Positions 47,746 to 55,177 of a stretch of DNA of 64,000 bases are shown here, piece by piece. The notes under the pieces are model-generated. The model was not told the origin of the DNA. It was given only the letters and a program-made list of their open reading frames with translations, and did not search any database. Within the stretch, counting starts at the first letter, position 1. The number at the start of each line of letters is the position of its first letter. Origin of the DNA: Martinezella tropici (GTDB lineage Bacteria; Pseudomonadota; Alphaproteobacteria; Rhizobiales; Rhizobiaceae); assembly GCF_008370325.1 (NCBI RefSeq), contig NZ_VNIP01000010.1:248001-312000 (forward strand), in the 5' to 3' direction. Position numbers and translations under genes: made by a program.

Positions 47746-49049
47746 GCTGCATCACCGGCAAGATCGATCAGATGCATATAGGAGCCGGCGACATTGGCGC
47801 GTTGCAGACCAGCAGCGCCCAGATCGGCATCAAGCGCATCCCTGACCGCAAACAGGCGATCCGCCTTGCCTTCCGACACAATGGTCGAATAATGAAACTC
47901 ATGCGCCGTCATCGGCTTGTCGAAGAAGGAGCCGGCAAGCGGCATCACGCGCCGATAGCCGAGATGACGCTGCCGCTTTTCGTAGCTGGTGACGACGGGC
48001 AATAGGCCGAGCATCCCGTGACGGACACCCGCAGCATCGACCAGCCCGTCGCCGAGCACCATGTACCCGCCGCACTCACCATAGATACGTGCTCCACGCC
48101 CGGCAGCAGCCTTCATGCCATCCTGGAAATGCCGGGCAGCGGCCAACTTTTCAGCGTGCAATTCCGGATAGCCGCCCGGCAGATAAACGGCATCGGCATC
48201 GCCCGAAGGCGCCTCGTCCGCAAGCGGGGAAAAGAAGGAAATCTCCGCCCCTCGGCGCCTCCAGCCGAGCAGCATATGCTCGTAGCAGAAGGCAAAGGCG
48301 ATATCCCGCGCCACGGCAATGCGCTGACCAAACGGCATCAGACGGGCAATATTCGCAACGGACGAGCGGACGACATGCCGCTGCGCCGCCCGCAGGAGCA
48401 GTTCGAAATCGCAGGCTTTCGCAACGACCTCAGCAGCCGCTTCGATGAAATGCTCCAGCGCTCCATGCTCTCCCGCCTGCACCAGGCCGAGATGCCGCTC
48501 CGGCAATGCCAAGCTGGCATCACTGCGGATAACCGCGACAACAGGCATGCGTATGGCATTCAGCGCCTGGCGCAGCATTCTCTCATGCCTGTCGCTGGCG
48601 ACGCGATTGAGGACCACACCGGCAATGCGGATATCGGCACGAAAATTGGCGAAACCGGCAACTACGGCGGCAACCGATTGCGACATACGCGAGGCGTCGA
48701 CGACGAGCACGACGGAAAGACCGAGCAAGGCGGCAAGATCGGCCGGCGTCCCCGTGCCGTCAGCAGCACCGTCGAACAGGCCCATCATCCCCTCGATGAC
48801 GAGCATTCGTCCGCCGGCGCGATGAAGTGCCGCGTTAGCGGAAATGAGTTCGGCTCGCATGGCCCAGGGATCGAAGTTGAGGCAGGCTGATCCGACCGCT
48901 GCCGCATGAAAGGCGGGGTCGATGTAATCCGGTCCGGCTTTGCCGGATGCGACCGCAACACTTTTGTTTCGCAGCGCCCGCAGCAGACCGAGCGTAAACG
49001 TGGTCTTGCCGGAGCCTGAAGAGGGTGCCGCGATCAAAAGGCCGCTCAT
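47742..49049 (-). CDS. cobB: CobB, hydrogenobyrinic acid a,c-diamide synthase
   Basis: 435 residues. The N-terminal P-loop APSSGSGKTT at about 8-17 and an ADP/synthetase domain are followed by a class I glutamine amidotransferase domain with nucleophile Cys326 in GECGGYMVLG. It amidates carboxylates a and c of (hydrogeno)byrinic acid with glutamine and ATP. In the aerobic pathway this comes before cobalt insertion by CobNST. It overlaps cobA and cobC by 4 bp each, a tightly coupled cobA-cobB-cobC unit. Confidence 0.95.
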   Translation of the reverse strand: MSGLLIAAPSSGSGKTTFTLGLLRALRNKSVAVASGKAGPDYIDPAFHAAAVGSACLNFDPWAMRAELISANAALHRAGGRMLVIEGMMGLFDGAADGTGTPADLAALLGLSVVLVVDASRMSQSVAAVVAGFANFRADIRIAGVVLNRVASDRHERMLRQALNAIRMPVVAVIRSDASLALPERHLGLVQAGEHGALEHFIEAAAEVVAKACDFELLLRAAQRHVVRSSVANIARLMPFGQRIAVARDIAFAFCYEHMLLGWRRRGAEISFFSPLADEAPSGDADAVYLPGGYPELHAEKLAAARHFQDGMKAAAGRGARIYGECGGYMVLGDGLVDAAGVRHGMLGLLPVVTSYEKRQRHLGYRRVMPLAGSFFDKPMTAHEFHYSTIVSEGKADRLFAVRDALDADLGAAGLQRANVAGSYMHLIDLAGDAA

Positions 49050-49894
49050 GCCGGCACCTTGCGTCCGCTTTCGCCGGGCCTTTCAGCCGCCGGCACTAGC
49101 GTACGGCCGGAAAGTGCGCCAAGCCAATCCAGCGACGGCCGCAATTTCACCACCTCGCCGACGACGACGATGGCGGGCGGCTCGAGGCCGGAGGCTTCGA
49201 CATCAGCAGGCGCACGCCCAAGCGTCGTCACCAGGACTTGTTGAGAGGGTGTGGCCGCATTGCAGACGAAGGCAACAGGCTCGTCCGCCGAACGGCCGGC
49301 GGCGATGAGATTGGCGCTGATCTGGGCGATGTGCTTCATCGCCATATACATGACGATGACGGGCGATCCCCTGCCAATCGCTTCCCAGTCGATAGCATCC
49401 GGTACGATGCCGGACGAATCGTGGCCGGTCAGGAAGGTGACGGCATGGTTGACGTCGCGATGGGTGACGGGAATGCCGGCATAGGCCAAGCCGCCGATCC
49501 CAGCCGTAATGCCGGGCACAATGCGGAAGGGAATCCCGTGCTCGACCAGCGTTAACGCCTCCTCGCCGCCGCGTCCGAAAACGAAAGGATCGCCGCCCTT
49601 CAGACGCAGCACGCGTTTGCCCGCCCGCGCCAGTTCCACCAGCCGCAGGGAAATGTCCCGTTGCTTCGCCGATGGCTTGCCGCCGCGCTTGCCGGCATAT
49701 TCCAGCACAGTGCCCGGGCGGGCGAGCTTCAGGCAATCCTCATTCACAAGTGCGTCGTGCACGATGATATCCGCCTCGGCCAGCCCTTTGGCCGCCAGCA
49801 GGGTCAGGAGCCCCGGATCGCCCGGCCCGGCGCCAACGAGCCAGACCGACCCCGGCTCCAGGGCCGGCAGAGTGGAAAAAGCGGTATCGTTCAT
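49046..49894 (-). CDS. cobA: CobA, uroporphyrinogen-III C-methyltransferase
   Basis: 282 residues from the ATG at 49894; a reading to 49930 is open. SAM-dependent methylase making precorrin-2, the branch point of siroheme and B12. Seen: VGAGPGDPGLLTLLA near residue 20, the RLKGGDPFVFGRGGEE SAM motif, and PGITAGIGGLAYAGIPVTHR. It is single-domain, not fused to a CysG dehydrogenase. It is the first gene of cobA-cobB-cobC. Confidence 0.94.
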   Translation of the reverse strand: MNDTAFSTLPALEPGSVWLVGAGPGDPGLLTLLAAKGLAEADIIVHDALVNEDCLKLARPGTVLEYAGKRGGKPSAKQRDISLRLVELARAGKRVLRLKGGDPFVFGRGGEEALTLVEHGIPFRIVPGITAGIGGLAYAGIPVTHRDVNHAVTFLTGHDSSGIVPDAIDWEAIGRGSPVIVMYMAMKHIAQISANLIAAGRSADEPVAFVCNAATPSQQVLVTTLGRAPADVEASGLEPPAIVVVGEVVKLRPSLDWLGALSGRTLVPAAERPGESGRKVPA

Positions 49895-49928
49895 CCCATG
49901 TGTCCTATGCCCGGATGGGCGAAATTGC

Positions 49929-49985
49929 AATGTTGAGAACGGGATAAGACGGCCTCAGTTCGACACCGTTCCCGTTGCCGACATT
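49929..49985 (-). promoter_or_regulatory. Structured leader stem-loop upstream of cobA
   Basis: Nested stems on the minus strand, AATGT/ACATT (5 bp), AACGGGA/TCCCGTT (7 bp) and ACGG/CCGT (4 bp), closing about 35 nt before the cobA ATG. GGGAACGGTG is shared with the start of cobalamin riboswitch cores, but the GCCAG..GACC end and the B12 box are missing. It may be a local regulatory structure. The 289-nt stretch 49895-50183 holds no other feature I can name. Confidence 0.35.
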
Positions 49986-50183
49986 ACGCCACAGGACCGT
50001 TCCGCGTGAGCGATAGCACGCTATGAGCTTTTCCACCGGCGACAGAAAATGGAAAACGCACGGATTGATCGTGTGGCGCTCCGGATCCGATATGTCCGAA
50101 ACTTAAATAGGCGCATGACAAGCCAAGGAAATGGCTTTTCAGCGAGATGTGAAGGGAGACGCGATGGCCTCCCTTCGCGGAGC

Positions 50184-51143
50184 TTAGTGTTTCACCTTGC
50201 CCACGATCACGTCGCGGATCAGATCGATGACCTGCTGCGAGCGAATGCCCGTGCACACGATCTGGCTCGGCAGATTGTCCCAATCGCCCGGCGGGAAATG
50301 ACGGCCGTTCGGCTTGACGATCGTCTGGCCGTCGGCGATGCCGCCGCAGACGACGCGTACCGCGCCTTCGATCGTGTCGAATAGCTCGGGAGCGACAACA
50401 TAGACGCAGGCGCAGCTGTCGTGCACCATCATGCCGTCTTCGACGGCGTGCTTGTAGAAATCGATATAAGACTGCGACAGGTCGGCCAGCAGCTGTACCG
50501 AAGGTCCGCCCTCCCTCGCCATATCGGCCAGATAGCGGCGGCTCATGGTCGTCACCGCCGTTACGTCGAGACCCACCACGACCACCTTCCAGGCTGCCGT
50601 CATGACGAAATCGGCGGCTTCCGGATCGCCGTGAATATTGGCTTCTGCCACTGGTGAAACATTGCCGGGCACATAGAAATTGCCGCCCATGATGACGACG
50701 CCCTTCACGAGCTTGGCGATTTCTGGATCGTGCTTCAGCGCCAGAGCCAGATTGGTCATGCGGCCGACGGCTACCAGGGTCACCTCGCCCGGATTGGCGC
50801 GAACGGTGTCGATGATGAACTGGTAAGCCGGCCGCGGGTCGGCCGGCAGATCGATCGTATCGGGTACCTCGATGTCGCCGAGGCCGTTATGGCCGTGAAC
50901 CATGGTCGGCCACGGACGCTCATGCCGCGAAGGATCGAAAGTGACGCTGGCGCCGCGCGCGACCGGACAGGCAATATTCCACTCGCGCTTCAGGAACAGC
51001 GCATTGCGGGTCGTCGTATCCACCGAAGCGTTGCCGAAAACCGTGGTCACGCCAAGAAGGTCGATATCCGGGTGACGATGCAGGAAGAGAAGCGCCATGG
51101 CGTCGTCAACGCCCGGATCGGTATCATAAATGACCTTATGCAT
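50184..51143 (-). CDS. Nucleoside hydrolase (IUNH family)
   Basis: 319 residues. N-terminal calcium-binding motif DTDPGVDDAMALLFL (DxDxxxDD), the GHNGLGD region with the catalytic-site Asn, and conserved LTLVAVGRMTNLALAL and VVIMGGNF motifs. It hydrolyses the N-glycosidic bond of purine and/or pyrimidine nucleosides for salvage. The closing His is in the VHDSCACV region. It lies between cobA and cobE without a functional link that I can see. Confidence 0.9.
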   Translation of the reverse strand: MHKVIYDTDPGVDDAMALLFLHRHPDIDLLGVTTVFGNASVDTTTRNALFLKREWNIACPVARGASVTFDPSRHERPWPTMVHGHNGLGDIEVPDTIDLPADPRPAYQFIIDTVRANPGEVTLVAVGRMTNLALALKHDPEIAKLVKGVVIMGGNFYVPGNVSPVAEANIHGDPEAADFVMTAAWKVVVVGLDVTAVTTMSRRYLADMAREGGPSVQLLADLSQSYIDFYKHAVEDGMMVHDSCACVYVVAPELFDTIEGAVRVVCGGIADGQTIVKPNGRHFPPGDWDNLPSQIVCTGIRSQQVIDLIRDVIVGKVKH

Positions 51144-51304
51144 GATTTTTCCTTACCAACATACTGAATAAGCTTTATCTTTCGGAAATTTTCAACATCA
51201 CGGATCGCGCTTGAACTATCGGCATACACGAGAACCGCGGACGGCGAAATGCCGCCGCGATCTCCTATGAGCCATTTGTGAGATTTGCGTGGCGAATTCG
51301 ATGC

Positions 51305-51709
51305 TCAGGCGATCCTGGCGATCGCCGCCGTCGCAAAACTGGATTTGATCTTCGGGAGCACAAGCTCGGAATCAGGTCCGGCCGCCGCAAGCGCCGCCGC
51401 TTCCGCGACGCCATGACAACCGGCATGGGCGAAAACGAGTTCGGACGGATTCTTCAGCCTGGGTGTCTCCCGCTCCAATGCAGCCGCCTTGAAAAAGCGG
51501 ACGGGAAGACGAAAATGCGTGGCGGTCTCGAGGATCGCCGGCTCATCCATGCGCGTATCGATCGACACGACGGCCAGAATCTCCTCGCTCCCGATCCCAG
51601 CCTCCTGAAAAGCCCTTTCCGCAAGCATGCGCATGTCGTTCCAATCGGTGCCACGCTCGCAGCCGAGTCCAAGAAGATAGCGGCGGATGGAATTGGCATA
51701 GGTCGTCAT
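51305..51709 (-). CDS. cobE: CobE, CbiG C-terminal-like cobalamin protein
   Basis: 134 residues from the ATG at 51709 (GGGAG 5 nt upstream). The CobE/CbiG-C domain is marked by LGLGCERGT near residue 15 and the Gly-rich GCHGVAEAAALAAAG near the C-terminus. In anaerobic organisms the fused CbiG opens the lactone of precorrin-5; CobE is the stand-alone counterpart in the aerobic pathway with an undefined role. It stands alone here, with nucleoside hydrolase and TSUP genes as neighbours. Confidence 0.85.
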   Translation of the reverse strand: MTTYANSIRRYLLGLGCERGTDWNDMRMLAERAFQEAGIGSEEILAVVSIDTRMDEPAILETATHFRLPVRFFKAAALERETPRLKNPSELVFAHAGCHGVAEAAALAAAGPDSELVLPKIKSSFATAAIARIA

Positions 51710-51869
51710 ATTCACTCCCAACAGCGTCAACCGACATCACAGCTGTAGCGAGCGCCTTTCGGTGCGTCAATTTCGCTTGGTGTGTCCTGATGGCAATTGC
51801 CTTGTGACGAGCGAAGTGCCAGAAGGCCGCTGATTTCCCGCCCCAGAATTCCCATTCCAGAGTCCCCCC

Positions 51870-52655
51870 TTGTACGAGATCACATTTCAGGCCTTGCTCC
51901 TGCTGTTTGCCGCCGCATTCTTTGCCGGCTTCGTTGATTCGATCGCGGGCGGCGGAGGGTTGATTACCGTGCCTGCAATGTTGCTGGCAGGTATTCCGCC
52001 GCTGCAGACGCTCGGCACGAACAAGGTGCAGTCGATCTGTGGCGCGGCCTCGGCAACGATCGCCTATGCCAGGCAGGGACATGTCGAGCTTCGCGAGCAA
52101 CTTCCGATGGCCGCAATGGCCGTCATCGGAGGCATGCTCGGCGCGTTGCTGGCAACCGTCATGCCGAGCGAAGTCCTGCGCATCGCCCTGCCCTTCCTGC
52201 TGATCGCCATCGCGCTCTATTTCGCCATCAAGCCCAATCTCGGCGATGTCGAAAAGCATCGCCGCTTGAGCGCCGGCCTTTTCGGCGTGACGCTCGTACC
52301 GCTGATCGGTTTCTACGACGGCGCATTCGGGCCAGGTACGGGTTCGTTCCTGATGCTCGCCTTCGTGACGCTCGCCGGCTTCGGCCTTCTAAAGGCGACG
52401 GCCCATACGAAGCTGCTCAATTTCGGCTCGAATCTCGGCAGCCTGATCGTCTTCATCTTCTCCGGCGCCATCCTTTGGAAAGTCGGGCTGACGATGGGGC
52501 TCGGCCAGTTCCTCGGCGCCCAGATCGGCTCCCGGCTTGCCATGCGGATCGGCGCTAAGTTGATCAAGCCGCTGCTGGTCGCCGTCTGCATCGCCTTCGC
52601 AGTCAAGCTGTTGGCAGATCCCACCCATCCCGTCAGGATCTGGCTCGGGCTATAA
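51870..52655 (+). CDS. TSUP-family transporter (TauE/SafE type)
   Basis: 261 residues with a TTG start at 51870; no clear ribosome site is seen. Eight hydrophobic segments with the duplicated family motifs AGFVDSIAGGGGLITVPAML and DGAFGPGTGSFLMLAF. TSUP proteins move small anions such as sulfite, sulfoacetate or organosulfonates. The SSU genes at the other end of the window are 50 kb away, so no link is claimed. Confidence 0.85.
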   Translation: MYEITFQALLLLFAAAFFAGFVDSIAGGGGLITVPAMLLAGIPPLQTLGTNKVQSICGAASATIAYARQGHVELREQLPMAAMAVIGGMLGALLATVMPSEVLRIALPFLLIAIALYFAIKPNLGDVEKHRRLSAGLFGVTLVPLIGFYDGAFGPGTGSFLMLAFVTLAGFGLLKATAHTKLLNFGSNLGSLIVFIFSGAILWKVGLTMGLGQFLGAQIGSRLAMRIGAKLIKPLLVAVCIAFAVKLLADPTHPVRIWLGL

Positions 52656-52755
52656 AAGAGCGCCTTTGATTACCTCCGACGTAATTGATAGTGCTTCGGT
52701 ACGCGCCGATGATCGCCCTGCCTGAACGGTTCAGGCGATCCAAAGGAGTTGACCG

Positions 52756-53121
52756 ATGACCGACGCAAACACCATTGCAAAACGCTATATCGCCATCTGG
52801 AACGAGGCCGATACCGACCGCCGACATGCGCTCATCGCCGCGGCATGGACGGAAAACTGCAGCTATGTCGACCCCATGATGCGTGCTGATAATCGCGAGC
52901 AGATACACGCGCTGGTCACGGCGGCGCACGAACGCTTCCCCGGTTTCCGCTTCACGCTCATCACCGATGGCGATCGTCACGACAACAATCTCCGCTTCTC
53001 CTGGGGCTTCGGACCGGTTGACGCCGAACCGCTGATCAAGGGCACGGATTTTGCTATCCTCGAAGGCGAAAGGCTGAAGTCCGTTCACGGCTTCATCGAT
53101 CAGCTGCCGGCTGCCGCATGA
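52756..53121 (+). CDS. NTF2/SnoaL-like small protein
   Basis: 121 residues with one cone-shaped alpha+beta fold: N-terminal helices with YIAIWNEADTDRRHALI, then the sheet GFRFTLITDG and RFSWGFGP. The family covers ketosteroid isomerases, polyketide cyclases and stress proteins, and the active-site residues are not diagnostic. The stop overlaps the next gene's ATG, so it is probably co-translated with the XRE regulator. Confidence 0.78.
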   Translation: MTDANTIAKRYIAIWNEADTDRRHALIAAAWTENCSYVDPMMRADNREQIHALVTAAHERFPGFRFTLITDGDRHDNNLRFSWGFGPVDAEPLIKGTDFAILEGERLKSVHGFIDQLPAAA

Positions 53122-53921
53122 TGAACCCGGCCCGCTCTCTCGGCGATCATCTGCGCGAATGGCGGCAACGCCGCCGCCTGAGCCAGCTCGAATTCGCTCT
53201 TGAAGCCGATATATCGCAACGACATCTGAGCTTCATCGAGAGCGGGCGGGCACTTCCGAGCCGCGAGATGCTGATGCATCTCGCCGAACGGCTCGACGTG
53301 CCGTTGCGCGAACGCAACCCGATGCTTCTGGCGGCGGGCTTTGCTCCCGTCTTTCCCGAACGCAAACTGGACGACCCGGCGCTAGCTCCGGCGCGGCACG
53401 CCATCGACATGCTTCTGAAGGGACACGAACCCTTCCCGGCCCTGGCAGTCGACCGGCACTGGACGCTGATAGCAGCCAATGCCGCTGTCGCGCCGCTGCT
53501 TGCCGGCGTGACCAATATCTCACTGACCATAGCACCGATCAATGTCCTGAGGCTCAGCCTGCATCCGCATGGCCTTGCGCCCCGGATCGCCAACCTGGTC
53601 GAATGGCGCGCGCATCTATTGGAACGCCTGCGTCAGCAGATATCGGCAACCGGCGATCCCGTACTGACAAAACTGCTTGAGGAATTGTCGGCCTACCCTG
53701 CACCCGCGGCGCCGAAATCGGTGGCGCCGGAACGAGATTTTGCCGGCATTGCCGTGCCGCTCGAACTTGTCACCGAAGCAGGCCGACTCTCCTTCATCTC
53801 GACCACGACCGTCTTCGGAACGCCCGTCGACATCACGCTGTCGGAACTCGCGATCGAATCCTTCTTTCCCGCGAACCCGCAGACGGCGGAAGCGCTGAAG
53901 GCAATGCTGCCGGGCGGTTGA
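53118..53921 (+). CDS. XRE-family regulator with MmyB-like domain
   Basis: 267 residues. The N-terminal helix-turn-helix (residues about 10-65: RRRLSQLEFALEADISQRHLSFIESG) is followed by a MmyB-like ligand-binding region (MLLKGHEPFPALAVDRHWTLIAANAA). Proteins of this type often control an adjacent short-chain dehydrogenase or, as here, a small NTF2-like gene. Overlap with the NTF2-like gene (4 bp) makes that gene the likely target or partner. Confidence 0.88.
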   Translation: MMNPARSLGDHLREWRQRRRLSQLEFALEADISQRHLSFIESGRALPSREMLMHLAERLDVPLRERNPMLLAAGFAPVFPERKLDDPALAPARHAIDMLLKGHEPFPALAVDRHWTLIAANAAVAPLLAGVTNISLTIAPINVLRLSLHPHGLAPRIANLVEWRAHLLERLRQQISATGDPVLTKLLEELSAYPAPAAPKSVAPERDFAGIAVPLELVTEAGRLSFISTTTVFGTPVDITLSELAIESFFPANPQTAEALKAMLPGG

Positions 53922-53936
53922 GCACTCGGCGAGTGA

Positions 53937-54581
53937 TCAGAACTCGACGCCCGGCTGCCCCTTGATGCCCGAGCGGAACGGATGCTTGATCAATTCCATC
54001 TCGGTGACGAGATCGGCAATCTCGATCAGCTCCTCCTTGGCATTACGACCGGTCAGGACGACATGGGTCATGTAGGGCTTTTCAGTCTTCAGGAATTCCA
54101 GCACCTCGTTGATGTCGAGATAATCGTAGCGAAGCGCGATATTGATCTCATCGAGCAGCACCATGGAATTCCGCTCGTCGCGGATCAGCTCCTTGGCCTT
54201 TTCCCAGGCGGCGGATGCCGCCGCCACGTCACGGGCGCGGTCCTGAGTCTCCCAGGTGAAGCCTTCGCCCATTGTGTGGAACTGGCAGAGATCGGAGAAA
54301 TGCTTCTCGATCAGGTCGCGCTCGCCGGTCCACATGGCGCCCTTGATGAACTGCACGACGGCGCTGGGCTTTCCGTGGGCGATATGGCGGAAGATCATGC
54401 CGAATGCGGAGGAGGATTTTCCCTTGCCCTTGCCGGTATGAACGATGATCAAGCCCTTCTCGTCGGTCTTGGTCGCCATGATCTTGTCGCGCGCGGCCTT
54501 CTTCTTGGCCATCTTGTCGGCGTGACGGGTATCGTCGTTCTTCGGTGCGTCCGCGCCGGTTTCGGCCAATTCGTCGCTCAT
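53937..54581 (-). CDS. cobO: CobO, cob(I)yrinic acid a,c-diamide adenosyltransferase
   Basis: 214 residues of the CobA/CobO/BtuR family. The P-loop reads VHTGKGKGKSSSAFG at about residues 48-62, and a C-terminal TGRNAKEELIEIADLVTEME motif follows. It transfers the adenosyl group of ATP to reduced cobalt. It is the last gene of the cobN-cupin-cobO unit: its start overlaps the DddQ-like cupin gene by 4 bp. Confidence 0.95.
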   Translation of the reverse strand: MSDELAETGADAPKNDDTRHADKMAKKKAARDKIMATKTDEKGLIIVHTGKGKGKSSSAFGMIFRHIAHGKPSAVVQFIKGAMWTGERDLIEKHFSDLCQFHTMGEGFTWETQDRARDVAAASAAWEKAKELIRDERNSMVLLDEINIALRYDYLDINEVLEFLKTEKPYMTHVVLTGRNAKEELIEIADLVTEMELIKHPFRSGIKGQPGVEF

Positions 54582-55177
54582 TGCATTCTCCCTGATATGA
54601 TCGATTTTTGTGCCAGCGGCCCGCCGCGCCAGAGGTAAAGCGCGACAAGCGGCTGGTCCTCTGTCCGCATGGCATGGCGGATATTCGAGGGGTGATGGAT
54701 GATCTCACCCGACCAGCGCGGCAAGAACGGCTGCGCATCCTTGCTCCACAACGAGCCGTCGGTCAGAGGGATATAGATCTCCTCGGCCTCGTGATGATGA
54801 TCCGGATAATGCACGTCTGGACCCAGCAGCAGGAAGCCGCCTGCCATCTTTTCGTTCGCAAAATGCCCTCGCGTGCCGAACAGCTCGACCCAGCCATATC
54901 GCTGCAGGAAATCGCTGCCGAAATCGGTGATGCCGTAGGTCTGAGCCCAATGCAGTTCTTCGGCAGCGGCAGAAAGCCCGTCAAATAGAACTCCTTCCGC
55001 TCCGTCGACCGGGCGATCAAGTTCTCGAAGATAGGCAACGACGGGCAGATCGCGCGGCGCGAGCGACCGCCCGGCCGTCGGCCAGTCGAAGCCCCCGATG
55101 AAGTGTTTCAGCATCGGATCTCCGCGCGACAGGAGATAGTCGCGAAACGCCACAAGAAGACTGTCGACGGCGCTCAT
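54578..55177 (-). CDS. Cupin related to DMSP lyases, embedded in the cob cluster
   Basis: 199 residues. The C-terminal half is a cupin with the block VHYPDHHHEAEEIYIPL (His123, His127-129, Glu133, Tyr135) and a second motif IHHPSNIRHAM. The arrangement resembles DddQ/DddW-type dimethylsulfoniopropionate lyases, which use a divalent metal. The gene is fused by 4-bp overlaps to cobN upstream and cobO downstream, so it is co-translated with B12 genes. Cleavage of DMSP is not proved; many relatives may act on something else. The N-terminal 90 residues are a helical domain. Confidence 0.7.
   Translation of the reverse strand: MSAVDSLLVAFRDYLLSRGDPMLKHFIGGFDWPTAGRSLAPRDLPVVAYLRELDRPVDGAEGVLFDGLSAAAEELHWAQTYGITDFGSDFLQRYGWVELFGTRGHFANEKMAGGFLLLGPDVHYPDHHHEAEEIYIPLTDGSLWSKDAQPFLPRWSGEIIHHPSNIRHAMRTEDQPLVALYLWRGGPLAQKSIISGRMQ

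Noticed and set aside
50151..50176. Terminator after the nucleoside hydrolase
   Set aside because: A perfect 8-bp stem (GAAGGGAG/CTCCCTTC) is present but is followed by no U-rich stretch on the minus strand.
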